A stretch of DNA of 64,000 nucleotides. Source: Craterostigma plantagineum (Eukaryota > Streptophyta > Magnoliopsida > Lamiales > Linderniaceae). The stretch's first letter is position 1. Every line of letters begins with the position of its first letter. The notes beneath the pieces were generated by a model. The model had not been told where the DNA came from. It did no database searches and worked only from the letters and a program-made list of their open reading frames with translations. Shown in pieces: positions 1-9,760 of this stretch. The translations under genes were made by a program, and so were the position numbers. Where the stretch lies: positions 186,001 through 250,000 of the forward strand of contig JAPQWV010000418.1 in NCBI GenBank assembly GCA_027422505.1, read 5' to 3'.

Positions 1-338
1 AAAGCTATCCTCTAAGTAGTTAACTAATGGCTCCTGAGAGCTAGTGGTTGCTCTTTCGATGTCGTACATGAGCTGCCTTCATAACTTATGCTTGAAATTT
101 GGGTCTGCATCAACAATGGGACCCGATGGATGGCTTCGGATCATTCACTATTGAATCATACCTTCAATAAACGAAATTGAAAATTAGCGAAGAAACAAGT
201 AAACACGTCGAAGAAATAACGAGACTAATAGCGATGTAGGAAAACAAATAACACAAATAACGCAATTAACGAAAAACTAAGAAAACGTCAAATAAAATGG
301 CTAAAGTACCGAAATATGGTGTTACAATATCAATCTAT
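1..338 (-). mobile_element. Athila-type element, 5' internal leader (cut by window edge)
   Basis: This is the start of the internal region of a minus-strand Ty3/gypsy element whose 5' LTR and primer site lie just to the right. No open frame of note is visible; it is probably untranslated leader. The rest of the element lies left of the window, so gag and pol cannot be assessed. Confidence 0.55.
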
Positions 339-356
339 TCCCCGGCAATGGCGCCA
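339..356 (-). promoter_or_regulatory. Primer binding site, tRNA-Asp type
   Basis: The plus strand reads TCCCCGGCAATGGCGCCA, which matches the 3' end of plant tRNA-Asp including CCA at all but one base. The primer site is therefore on the minus strand, six bases from the LTR end. An Asp primer is typical of Athila elements. It fixes the orientation: LTR to the right, internal region to the left. Confidence 0.8.
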
Positions 357-362
357 AAAATT

Positions 363-2038
363 TGATTGACACGCGGTGTACTAATGTAAGTGCAAGCGCG
401 ACAAGTAATAAGTAAAACGAATACGTAGTTACTATCACCGGCGTGCGATAGGCAGTGGACCTGTTGTTTGTAGTGTAATAAGGTGAGTAAACGAGTATCG
501 GACATGAGGAATAAACTTGGTTACTGGTAATAACCTATCGACTCGATATGTAGCCTAAATAAAGTGCATAAATTGTTTATACTGCGAACTAGCCTAACAA
601 ACCAATCCTAAAGCAATGAAAGAGTAAGAGAACACGACTAAAACTGATAAGAGTGTTTCATATGAATAATGTGCTCGGGATTCGAATCCCGCTAGGTACT
701 ATCATCTAAGACTAAAATATCGCTGCTACGTGATTGTTGACTAGATCGCAGTAATTTCCTACACACTCACGAATTTGCGATCGCCCAAGACGCTCGTGGG
801 GATCTGAGATTCGACAATTACTTACGACTAGGATCGAGTATTTGCTGTCGCCCTATACTCGAGTCCTATCATCTACGAACGGCCTAATCGTTGTTTAGAT
901 GTCACCCTAAATAATTTTCCACATATTCACTTTAACACATAGACATGTTAAAGCAAAGAAACACTTTCATAGATAGATAAATAGCCAGGATACACGAGTC
1001 ACGATAAATATATGTCTTAAGCACGAATCAACCTAGCGTTCATCTACTCCCAAACACAGAGGGAATTTAGTTACTCATAATCAACGAAAAAGCAACGAAA
1101 GAAATAGAGAACAAGCGTAGAGGACTCATAATCTTCCCTTCTGATTGATCTGGGATAGTCTCGAGGGAATATTCTCTTTCCTTATTCAGTTCGGCATGAA
1201 AGGTTGTTAATCCGCCTCTTGCGCTTCTTGGGATGTTTCTTTGTTCTTGATGGTTCTCTTTCGTCTCTGATATATTAGGGTTGACATCTAAAAGGGTTCC
1301 CCTCTTTTTTAATCGAAATTGGGCTTTTATAGTGAAATTCAACACCTAGGACTTCACGGCCTGGGACATGGGTCTTCACGGGTTGACTTCACGGCCTGGA
1401 ACAAGGGCCTTCACGGTCATGACACAAAATGAGCTCCCTGCCGTGCTTCACGGCCTAGGACAAACATTCACGGTCGTGACACTTTCGGCAGATTTGCGGC
1501 AGTTCCTTGTTCACGTAGATAAAGTGGTAAACGATGTCCAATAGACCTAAAATTTTAACCCCAGAAAGCATACTCGCAATCTTGACATTGACCATGGGCA
1601 TTCTCAATCTAAGGTCTAGATTGAGTGACATGAATATTCTAATTCGTTGCTACTTTTCAGGCGGGCTTCACGGCAGTGACTCTCTCTGGTTTAGCTCTCG
1701 CACTTCTGTCACGGCCTGGTGCACGACGTATGACTGCCGTGACAACCACTTTGACTTGGCTCTCTGTCGTGGTTCACGGCCTGGTGCACTTGCATTCACG
1801 GCCTTGAGCATCTTTGCCTAGGCGGAGGTGAACACTGCTCATAGTCACGGCCTAGTGTAATACATTTCTTGTTTTCATCGTACTTGCGCCGTTTTCACTC
1901 CTTTTCATCCGATAGCCATCCTAAGGTCCTTCAATATCAAAATAGGTGTAAATAGAGCGATAAAAGCATAAAATGATTACAAAAACTCTATTATAATCAA
2001 ATAAATACTGCAATAAATGTATTGATATACGTTTATCA
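363..2038 (-). repeat. 5' LTR of minus-strand Athila-type element
   Basis: The LTR is about 1.68 kb and is bounded on the plus strand by TGATTGACACGC and GTTTATCA, so it has TGAT...ATCA ends. Its inner end resembles the LTR end near 32558 (TTATTGACACGC). The right end abuts the untranslated tail of a Tat element, so it was probably inserted there; the matching LTR and target duplication would lie left of the window. It contains no coding sequence. Confidence 0.75.
1350..1855. repeat. Dispersed TTCACGGCC word array inside the Athila LTR
   Basis: The word TTCACGGCCTGG and close variants (CTTCACGGG, TTCACGGTC, GTCACGGCCT) recurs about a dozen times at irregular spacing. It is not a tandem repeat with a fixed period. 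A 95-residue open frame that overlaps it is a by-product of the biased composition. Confidence 0.75.
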
Positions 2039-2281
2039 CTACCCTTGGCATCATTTATGGTGCGTCGTTACTATACATGCAATAAATACTTATATTCCGG
2101 CAAGGAGGTACGCCTCGTTAAAACCTTATCTAGGCAAAAACCTTGATTGAGGTAAAATCCTAGAGTAAGGAAAAAGAGTATGTCCCCTCCATTTTACATA
2201 ATGGTATTACACGTAAAACTTTTTGAAGTTGGAGATATTCCAGGGGCATGGCAGGGCTCTCCCTTTGGTATCTTCCAACTC
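2039..2281 (-). pseudogene. Tat-lineage pol 3' end and downstream spacer (left piece)
   Basis: Read on the minus strand, 2281 to about 2210 encodes the end of a Tat-lineage integrase C-terminal domain (YELEDTKGRALPCPW..., then FKKFYV and a stop). The remaining bases resemble the low-complexity spacer after Tat pol. The reading continues directly from the piece at 12583-13305; the chromovirus at 2287-12577 split the gene between two codons. This piece is bounded on the left by the Athila LTR. Confidence 0.75.
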
Positions 2282-2286
2282 GTAGG
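2282..2286. repeat. Target-site duplication GTAGG (left)
   Basis: GTAGG directly precedes the LTR start TGTAGGACCCC and is repeated at 12578-12582 after the terminal CCTGACA. It marks a single, undisturbed insertion. Confidence 0.95.
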
Positions 2287-2999
2287 TGTAGGACCCCGGT
2301 CCCCGAGGATTAGGTCGGCCAATAAACTACGTGTATGAATTACGTGAGTTTCAAGAATCTTGTATGTTATTGTATGCTTATGAAAATATATGAATTTTAT
2401 GCTCGAGAAATACTACGAGAATTATGTGCAAATAAGTGTTAATGACGTGAACTTGTGATGACTCTTAATTTAGGAAGGGTAAATTCTTGGAATCGCCAAG
2501 GGAAATGGCAAATGATAATGGGATTAGGAATTTAATTTACTAATGGGCTAGAACTTAGCAATTGGGCCCAATACATGAGAAAGGATAAATAAGAAACATA
2601 AATCCCTAATTTAAGGGAAAACCACGCCACCCATGTCATATCCAATAAAAATGCAATATAATATCTAGCTAAACCTTTCAAAACTCCATAACCTTACCTA
2701 AGAACTCACGAAAAGAAATAGGAAAGAAGAAAGAGCCGAGAGAAGAAGAAACGCAAAGGACATCTCGAGCTAGCTTGGAACCTCGAAATTGTAAGTGACG
2801 AAATCCCCTAAACCATTTCGATTTTTATAATAAGGATTGTTTAGCTAAATTGGTAACTCAGGCTAGGAAATTACATGTATGGTAGACGGCAAATGCTCAA
2901 ACCTTGGATGATAATCCATAGTTAAAGATCTCCTTGAGCTTAGCTAAGTGTTGGGTAGAATAAGCTAAGAACCTAGGTTCGATGGGATGAAGATTTGAA

Positions 3000-3810
3000 G
3001 ATGATGAAAAATGTCGAAACCATGCCAAGGAAAAATGTCGAAATTATGTTAAGAAAAATGTCGAGACAGATGGTAAATGTCGAGGCTTGGATTGAAATGC
3101 ATGTCGACATTTCCATTGTACAAATATCGAAGTATAATGTCGGGGTTTAAAGGAAATGTCGAAATGTTAGGATAGATGTCGAGTTAAGATGTCGAAACCC
3201 TGATAAGAATCAAAATGTCGAGACAACGTAAGGTAAAATGTCGAAATGTTAAAATCGGATGTCGAGCCTCATAACATGTCGAGAAGTCGAGATAAATATC
3301 GAAACAGCATTAAGAGAAATGTCGAAACAAATGATAAATGTCGAGATGCATGTCGAAAGTCATGTCGACATTTTCTAATTAAAATGGCGAGCTTCATGTC
3401 GACATTTTATACCCCAAAATGGCGAGATAAGATGTCGAACGAAATAGAATACAAAATGTCGAGTCCTCCTAACTGATAAATGACGAAATGAAAGGTTGAT
3501 GGAAATGTCGAAACAAGTGTCGCACAAATAAAAATGTCGAGAGCTAATGGAAATGTCGAGGTCTTTGAAGAAATTAAAATGTCGAGTTCCTAAACATACA
3601 CCAAAATGTCGAAAACCCTTGTGCACCTCGACATTTAGCTTCCTCATGTCGACATTTTATTATACCCACCTCTTATCAAATTACATCTCGACATTTGGTA
3701 TGTCATGGGTAATCCCGAGAACATATATCGACAACTTAGTGTAATGTAAATGTCGAACCCTCATGTGTATAATATCGAGTCTTATACCAAAACAAATGTC
3801 GAGATCAACT
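3000..3810. repeat. ATGTCGA word array in the 5' LTR
   Basis: About 30 copies of ATGTCGA, mostly as AAATGTCGAAA or AAATGTCGAGA, lie at irregular distances of roughly 10 to 60 bases. A few occur in reverse (TCGACATTT) and some form TGTCGACA. The sequence between words is unrelated, so this is neither a classical tandem repeat nor a CRISPR. The same array is present in the 3' LTR at about 10475-11285. Confidence 0.9.
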
Positions 3811-4292
3811 TTAATAATGCAAACGAATCCTTGTAATATCGAGACCTTCACCTACAAAATTAAGGAAAATATTTCAACGTTTTCAAGTACGTAGACCAAT
3901 ATTTTAGAAAATATACTGACATAATAATTTTATGATTATGGTCGAAAATTAGGAATTTCGCCGAACCAGTTAGCAGTTAATCTACGGACCCCAGGTAAGT
4001 AGAAATTCAACTATGACACGTAACTTGCCTGCGTCTAAGTATGTGAATTACGTGCTCGTGTATTTTCTATGAAATGCGTACGTATGATATGATTTATTTA
4101 TATGCATGACGGCATGAATTGCATATGTATATGAGCATAAGCACGAGCACTTGCATGCATGAGTAGTACGTAAGGAGCGAGGTATGAGCGTGCATAAGAT
4201 CGCCTGTGCGCGATGTATATTCGTCGATGTCGGCGTTTGTGTCGACTCGAATGAAGAGTCACGGCTTCCCCTATGCGGCCTTTAAGGCCCGA

Positions 4293-4560
4293 ATAAGAGG
4301 CTACTCCAAGGCCTGACTAAGAGGCTGGGTAAATACCCCGTACGATAAGGCCTGAATAAGAGGCTGGGTAAATACCCCGTACGATAAGGCCTGAATAAGA
4401 GACTGGGTAAATACCCCGTACGATAAGGCCTGAATAAGAGGCTGGGTAAATACCCCGTACGATAAGGCCTGAATAAGAGGCTGGGTAAATACCCCGTACG
4501 ATAAGGCCTGAATAAGAGGCTGGGTAAATACCCCGTACGATAAGGCGGAATAAGAGGCTG
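4293..4560. repeat. 39-bp minisatellite in the 5' LTR
   Basis: About six and a half tandem copies of a 39-bp unit contain GGCTGGGTAAATACC and GTACGATAAGGCCTGAATAA. Because 39 is divisible by three, the opposite strand stays open for 142 codons with a 13-residue repeat; this is an artefact. An identical array lies in the 3' LTR at about 11765-12030. Confidence 0.95.
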
Positions 4561-5108
4561 GGGAAATGAAAGCCGAGGGCCCGTAAGGAATGAGAGTATA
4601 AGAAAAAGAGTAAGAGCGAAAGAAAAGAGTACGAGTATGAGAAAAAGAGTACGAGCGTTAGAAAACGACGACGTGGATTGTCGTCCGTTAGGACACGTGC
4701 ATTCATGCATAATTTCTGCTTACTGAGCCTCGGTGGCTCATTATTTATGTTACGTGTTGTAGGTACTGACGATCACGGTACGTGATCTGACTTTTATGCA
4801 AGGCCGATCTTTTGACGCAGTCCGACCGCTATTGAGGTGGGAGTGTGTGTATGGATGACGACCTGTGAAGGCCGGGCGCATAGGGAGCTTTTGGCTGCAC
4901 ACACACACGTACACTTGTATTTTGCAGACATGGGCATGATGAAGATGTCGAACGATGTAAAACATTCTTTTGACATGTATATAAGATTTCCGCTTGCATT
5001 TTTAAAATGAAAAATTTTATTCGCATTTTTACGTATTCGCACAATACCAAAGCATTAACACTAGAATTAGAACGGAATACGAGGGCGGGACGACGGGTCC
5101 TGACAGAG

Positions 5109-5120
5109 TGGTATCAGAGC
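5109..5120 (+). promoter_or_regulatory. Primer binding site, initiator Met tRNA
   Basis: TGGTATCAGAGC begins three bases after the LTR. It is complementary to the 3' end of initiator methionine tRNA, the primer used by chromoviruses and most plant copia elements for minus-strand DNA synthesis. Confidence 0.95.
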
Positions 5121-5261
5121 TTCGGTCACAGGTCCTGCAGACTGTCCATACACACACACTCAAAAGCGCGGAAGCGGCCTTGCTAGTAAGTACGATGTTA
5201 TGTGAATTTCTTGTATGGGTTGATTTATTGGCCTTAGGAATTATCAGGATAGGTTGAGAAA

Positions 5262-7292
5262 ATGATAAGACTTAGAGGAGAAGGAAGCAGAGAATCTGAT
5301 CAGGGTAGGGACACTAATAACCCCCCTGACAGTCGGGATGCTACCATCCTGCAGCTAACTGAACTGGTCCGGCAACAATCGGCCCAGATTCAGCAGCTGA
5401 TCCAGCAACAAAATGCTGGTGGGCAATCAGCCAATCTGCCTCCCCCACCTGAACGAATCGAGATGATCGGGGAGAGGTTCAGAAAGTTAAGTCCTCCACA
5501 GTTCGAGGATGCTCTAGACCCTACCTCCGCTGAGGACTGGCTAAGGACGCTGGAGAACATGTTCCAGCATAGCCGCACACCCGAAGCGGAAAAGGTCATG
5601 TGCGCTGCCTACCTACTAAGGGGGAGCGCCGAGCACTGGTGGGAAACCGTCTCAGCCGTCGAGAACCCTCTAACGATGAGCTGGGATCGGTTCAAGGAAA
5701 TCTTCCGAGGGAAGTATTACACCGCCCCGGTCAGAGCCCAAAGGATGAATGAGTTCATCAACCTCCGCCAAGGAGCCATGACAGTGGCGGAGTACATCAG
5801 GAAGTTCGAGCAGCTTTCAAGGTTCGCTGCTCATATGGTCAGCACGGACGCGCTCAAGATCGAGCGGTTCATGGAAGGGCTAAAGCCCGAGTTATATCGG
5901 GATGTAAGTATGGCGGGTGTGCAAGGGGCCACGTATGCACAAGTGGCGGAGAGAGCGCTCGTGGTGGAGCAGGCCGAGTCTAGAATAGCTCGCGCCCAGG
6001 AAGCTAAACGCAAGTTTGCACAAGGGTCGCAGGGAAGCGGAAGTAATCCGAAACGGCAATTCGTGGCCCAGGAAGGGAAACAGGGGCCTCAGTATCGACC
6101 TGGACCACCCCCACAGTTCAAGCCCAACCAGGGTAGGCCCCAGCTGGATCTACCCGTATGCCCGAAATGCGCACGGAGACACCCGGGGGTCTGCAACTCC
6201 CAGAACGCCGTTTGCTACAAGTGTGGCAAGACGGGCCATTATTCGAGGGCATGTCCGGAAGGTGGATCCGGAAGCCAAGCTAGGAACCCGATAGAACCTC
6301 CAAGGGTACCGGCCAGAGTTTTCACCATAACCTCTGAAGAAGCAGAAAACAACCCGGCCGTGGTGACAGGTACCCTCCTCGTTTACCAGACCCCCACATG
6401 CATCCTAGTCGACTCAGGAGCGACCCATTCATTCGCGTCTACTAAGTATGTAGCGAGAGTAGGAGTCACGCCTCACCGTGCTGAGTGCGAATTTAGGGTA
6501 ACAGTTCCGAACGGGAATCCCACTCAAACTAATCAAGTTGTACGGGATTGCCCAATAGTAATCGGGGACAAGGAACTGCCCATAGACCTCATAATTATCC
6601 ATATGAATGACTATGAGGTGATCCTTGAAATGGATTGGCTATCGAAGTACGGAGCCGTCATAGACTGCCACCGCAAGATAGTTACACTCAACATGGATGG
6701 GGATGAACCCCTTAAGTTCGGAGGAACTAGTAAGGGGACTATGATGTCTAGGATATCAGCGTTGAAAGCTCAACGATTGATCAGGTCAGGATGCGAAGCC
6801 TATCTGGTATTCGCTATCAAGTCGGAAGATAACGCCTCCCCGAAACTCGAGGAAGTGCTAGTAGTTAAGGACTTCCCCGACGTATTTCCCGAGGAGTTAC
6901 CGCGACTACCACCCGAACGGGAAATAGAGTTTGCTATAGATCTGGTACCTGGAGCGGCACCAGTATCTAAGACGCCCTATCGGCTAGCACCGACGGAGAT
7001 GAAGGAATTAAAGGATCAACTCGACGAACTCATGCATAAGGAGTTCATACAGCCGAGTTTCTCTCCTTGGAGAGCGCCGGTGCTATTCGTGAAAAAGAAA
7101 GACGGATCCATGAGATTATGCATAGACTACAGGGAGTTGAACAAGTTGACGATCAAGAACAAGTACCCACTCCCTAGGATAGATGATCTATTCGACCAAC
7201 TGCAAGGTGCAACGGTCTTCTCCAAGATCGACTTAAGATCGGGCTATCACCAACTAAGGATCCGGAAGGAAGACCCCGAAGACGGCCTTTAG
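5262..7292 (+). CDS. Chromovirus gag-protease-RT (5' part; ends at a frameshift)
   Basis: This is the first 676 codons of the gag-pol polyprotein, starting at the first ATG after the leader. A capsid-type gag domain (about residues 70-230, with [12 protein letters not shown] and [13 protein letters not shown]) is followed by a basic linker, one zinc knuckle [14 protein letters not shown], and an aspartic protease with [12 protein letters not shown]. The N-terminal reverse transcriptase follows ([30 protein letters not shown]). Comparison with the related minus-strand element at 50869-54845 shows two bases missing at about 7271-7281, after which the frame ends at TAG 7290. The frame should continue into 7279-9198. 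As it stands the polyprotein stops inside RT. An assembly error cannot be excluded. Confidence 0.9.
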   Translation: MIRLRGEGSRESDQGRDTNNPPDSRDATILQLTELVRQQSAQIQQLIQQQNAGGQSANLPPPPERIEMIGERFRKLSPPQFEDALDPTSAEDWLRTLENMFQHSRTPEAEKVMCAAYLLRGSAEHWWETVSAVENPLTMSWDRFKEIFRGKYYTAPVRAQRMNEFINLRQGAMTVAEYIRKFEQLSRFAAHMVSTDALKIERFMEGLKPELYRDVSMAGVQGATYAQVAERALVVEQAESRIARAQEAKRKFAQGSQGSGSNPKRQFVAQEGKQGPQYRPGPPPQFKPNQGRPQLDLPVCPKCARRHPGVCNSQNAVCYKCGKTGHYSRACPEGGSGSQARNPIEPPRVPARVFTITSEEAENNPAVVTGTLLVYQTPTCILVDSGATHSFASTKYVARVGVTPHRAECEFRVTVPNGNPTQTNQVVRDCPIVIGDKELPIDLIIIHMNDYEVILEMDWLSKYGAVIDCHRKIVTLNMDGDEPLKFGGTSKGTMMSRISALKAQRLIRSGCEAYLVFAIKSEDNASPKLEEVLVVKDFPDVFPEELPRLPPEREIEFAIDLVPGAAPVSKTPYRLAPTEMKELKDQLDELMHKEFIQPSFSPWRAPVLFVKKKDGSMRLCIDYRELNKLTIKNKYPLPRIDDLFDQLQGATVFSKIDLRSGYHQLRIRKEDPEDGL

Positions 7293-9198
7293 TACCCGTT
7301 ATGGCCACTACGAGTTTCTGGTGATGCCATTCGGGCTGACTAATGCGCCCGCAGCTTTTATGGACTTGATGAACCGGGTGTTCAAGCCATATTTAGATAG
7401 GTTTGTCATCGTCTTCATTGATGACATCCTAATCTACTCGAAGACGAAGGAGGAGCACGAAGGACACCTGAGAACGGTTCTAGGAATATTACGGGAAAAG
7501 CAACTATACGCCAAGTTCAAGAAGTGCGAATTTTGGCTCGACCAAGTCGCCTTCTTGGGGCATATAGTGTCAGGAGAAGGGATCTCTGTAGACCCAAAGA
7601 AGATAGAAGCTATTAGTAATTGGCCCAGGCCGACAAACGTGACGGAAATACGAAGCTTCCTCGGTCTGGCAGGATACTATAGGAAGTTCATAAAGGACTT
7701 CTCAAAGATAGCATCGACACTGACGAGGCTGACCAAGAAGAATACGCCTTTTCAGTGGACCGTAGAATGTGAACGGAGCTTTCAAGAGCTGAAAGAAAGG
7801 CTTACGACGGCCCCAGTTCTCACAATACCTTCGGGAACTGGAGGATTTACCGTTTATAGCGATGCGTCTAAGAACGGATTAGGGTGTGTGCTAATGCAGA
7901 ACGGGAATGTAGTAGCATACGCCTCTCGTCAACTAAAGGAGTACGAGAAGAATTACCCGACGCACGACCTAGAACTGGCGGCAGTGGTCTTTGCTCTCAA
8001 GATCTGGAGGCATTACCTCTATGGAGAGCGGTGTGAGATATACACCGACCACAAGAGCCTCAAATACTTCTTTACACAAAAGGAGTTAAATATGAGGCAG
8101 AGGAGGTGGTTAGAGTTAGTTAAGGATTACGACTGTGTAATCAACTACCACCCAGGCAAGGCGAACATAGTAGCCGATGCCTTAAGCCGAAAAGCAGTTA
8201 GTGCAGAACTGCAACTGCTGGAAGTAGAAGTCGTAAGGTTAGGCGAAGTCGAGGCGCAGCTAGCGGCCTTAATGTTGCAACCGACACTGCAGGAGCAGAT
8301 CAAGACAGCGCAAGGAGCAGACGAGTTGTATGCGAAGACTAAGGAGGCACTACCGGGACAACCAACTGGAGACCTTATGATACGGGGAGACGAACGATTA
8401 TACTTCAAGAACCGGTTGTACGTGCCAGACGACGCCGAACTACGACGGCTAATAATGACGGAAGCACATACTACGGCGTACTCGGTACATCCAGGAGCGA
8501 CGAAGATGTACAGAGATCTCAAGGAAAACTACTGGTGGCCAGGCATGAAAAAGGACATCGCGATCTTCGTGAGTCAATGCCTGACATGCCAGCAGATTAA
8601 GGCCGAGCATCAAAGGCCGGCGGGAACCCTACAACCGTTACCCATTCCAGAATGGAAATGGGATAACATTACAATGGATTTCGTAGTAGGATTGCCCAGG
8701 AATGCAAAAGAGCACGACGCGATTTGGGTAATAGTCGATCGACTAACCAAGTCGGCCCACTTCCTACCAATCAGTACGACGTTCTCAATGGAACGATACG
8801 CGGAGCTCTATATCCAAGAGATAGTGCGACTGCACGGCATTCCATCGTCGATAGTCTCGGATCGCGACTCCAGATTTCTGTCGAAATTCTGGACGAGCTT
8901 GCAAAAGGCGATGGGAACGAGGCTGTCCTTTAGTACCGCCTACCATCCGCAGACAGACGGTCAATCCGAGAGAACGATACAGACGTTGGAGGACATGCTA
9001 CGAGCATGCGTACTCGATTTCAAAGGGAATTGGAGTAGATACCTCCCTCTGATCGAGTTCTCGTACAACAACAGTTACCACGTCACCATCGGGATGGCAC
9101 CGTATGAGGCGTTATACGGGCGTAGGTGCAGATCCCCAGTGCATTGGGACGAGGTTGGCGAACGGGCAATGTTAGGCCCCGACATCTACGAGAAATGA
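7279..9198 (+). CDS. Chromovirus RT-RNase H-integrase (middle part)
   Basis: This continues the polyprotein in the shifted frame. Palm and thumb of reverse transcriptase come first, with the active-site segment FIDDILIYS (D-D pair) and [11 protein letters not shown]. RNase H begins at [17 protein letters not shown] and includes TDHKSLKYF. Integrase has its zinc finger ([11 protein letters not shown] ... CLTCQQIK) and a DDE core with [17 protein letters not shown] and [12 protein letters not shown]. The frame ends at TGA 9196-9198, where one base is missing relative to the related element; the integrase C-terminus follows in another frame. No methionine is needed because this is part of a polyprotein. 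Confidence 0.9.
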   Translation, partial: KTAFSTRYGHYEFLVMPFGLTNAPAAFMDLMNRVFKPYLDRFVIVFIDDILIYSKTKEEHEGHLRTVLGILREKQLYAKFKKCEFWLDQVAFLGHIVSGEGISVDPKKIEAISNWPRPTNVTEIRSFLGLAGYYRKFIKDFSKIASTLTRLTKKNTPFQWTVECERSFQELKERLTTAPVLTIPSGTGGFTVYSDASKNGLGCVLMQNGNVVAYASRQLKEYEKNYPTHDLELAAVVFALKIWRHYLYGERCEIYTDHKSLKYFFTQKELNMRQRRWLELVKDYDCVINYHPGKANIVADALSRKAVSAELQLLEVEVVRLGEVEAQLAALMLQPTLQEQIKTAQGADELYAKTKEALPGQPTGDLMIRGDERLYFKNRLYVPDDAELRRLIMTEAHTTAYSVHPGATKMYRDLKENYWWPGMKKDIAIFVSQCLTCQQIKAEHQRPAGTLQPLPIPEWKWDNITMDFVVGLPRNAKEHDAIWVIVDRLTKSAHFLPISTTFSMERYAELYIQEIVRLHGIPSSIVSDRDSRFLSKFWTSLQKAMGTRLSFSTAYHPQTDGQSERTIQTLEDMLRACVLDFKGNWSRYLPLIEFSYNNSYHVTIGMAPYEALYGRRCRSPVHWDEVGERAMLGPDIYEK

Positions 9199-9725
9199 CG
9201 GAAGCCATTTCTATGATACGAGAAAGAATGAGAACGGCACAAAGTCGACAGAAGAGCTACGCAGATCGAAGACGTCGACCGCTGGAATTTGAAGAAGGAG
9301 ATATGGTGTTTGTAAAAGTATCGCCAATGAAGGGCGTGAAGAGGTTTGGAAAGAAAGGGAAGTTAAGCCATAGGTACATAGGACCCTTTAGGATACTGAA
9401 AAGGGTAGGCGAGGTAGCATACCAATTGGAGCTGCCTGCGTCACTAGCGCAAGTGCACGACGTGTTCCACGTCTCGACACTGCGGAAATACCTAGCTGAC
9501 CCAAACCACGTGCTAGGAAACGAGTCCCTACATCAACAATTGAAGCCGGATCTAAGTTACGAAGAGATCCCGGTGGAGATATTGATGTACGAGACTAAAA
9601 GACTAAGGAATAAAGATATTCCCTTAGTGAAAGTACTGTGGCGGAACCAGTCCACGGAAGAAGCCACATGGGAACGGGAGGACGAAATGAGAATTCGTTA
9701 TCCCGAGCTGTTTCACACGGGCTGA
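9189..9725 (+). CDS. Chromovirus integrase C-terminus with chromodomain-like tail
   Basis: After the second frame break the polyprotein resumes with [25 protein letters not shown]-type module ([15 protein letters not shown], then [18 protein letters not shown]) follows, and then a chromodomain-like tail ([15 protein letters not shown] ... [18 protein letters not shown]). In chromoviruses this tail is thought to guide integration by binding chromatin marks. The stop at 9723-9725 lies 18 bases before the polypurine tract. Confidence 0.88.
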   Translation, partial: REMTEAISMIRERMRTAQSRQKSYADRRRRPLEFEEGDMVFVKVSPMKGVKRFGKKGKLSHRYIGPFRILKRVGEVAYQLELPASLAQVHDVFHVSTLRKYLADPNHVLGNESLHQQLKPDLSYEEIPVEILMYETKRLRNKDIPLVKVLWRNQSTEEATWEREDEMRIRYPELFHTG

Positions 9726-9743
9726 TTTCGAGGGCGAAATCCT

Positions 9744-9760
9744 CCTTAAGGGGGGGAGGA
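9744..9760 (+). promoter_or_regulatory. Polypurine tract
   Basis: The run CTTAAGGGGGGGAGGA ends directly at the 3' LTR. It primes plus-strand DNA synthesis. The truncated relative has the same motif, reversed, at 50836-50852. Confidence 0.9.

Larger units (their letters stand above)
2287..5105 (+). repeat. 5' LTR of the chromovirus
   Basis: The LTR is 2819 bp, from TGTAGGACCCCGG to GGGTCCTGACA. It contains a possible splice donor (TTGTAAGTGACG near 2790), the ATGTCGA word array (about 3000-3810), the block CCAGGTAAGTAGAAATTC near 3990, a 39-bp minisatellite (4293-4560), a TACTGAGC...GCTCA stem near 4715 and the palindrome-like GATCACGGTACGTGATC near 4770. No real coding sequence was found. 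Confidence 0.95.

Noticed and set aside
676..691. tRNA gene suggested by CGGGATTCGAATCCCG
   Set aside because: It is a 16-bp perfect palindrome resembling a T-arm; no acceptor stem, D-arm or anticodon arm around it, and it lies inside the Athila LTR.
1534..1821. 95-codon plus frame
   Set aside because: Falls on the TTCACGGCC array in an LTR, no recognisable protein.
3375..3647. 90-codon minus frame rich in RHF repeats (also 10849-11121)
   Set aside because: It is the translation of the ATGTCGA word array and nothing else.
3000..3810. CRISPR-like repeat cluster
   Set aside because: Words are only 7 bases, spacing is irregular, no cas genes, and the sequence is a plant LTR.
4282..4710. 142- and 129-codon minus frames in the LTRs (also 11754-12182)
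   Set aside because: They are made of a 39-bp minisatellite whose length is divisible by three, and they are antisense to an LTR; no family similarity or independent signal.
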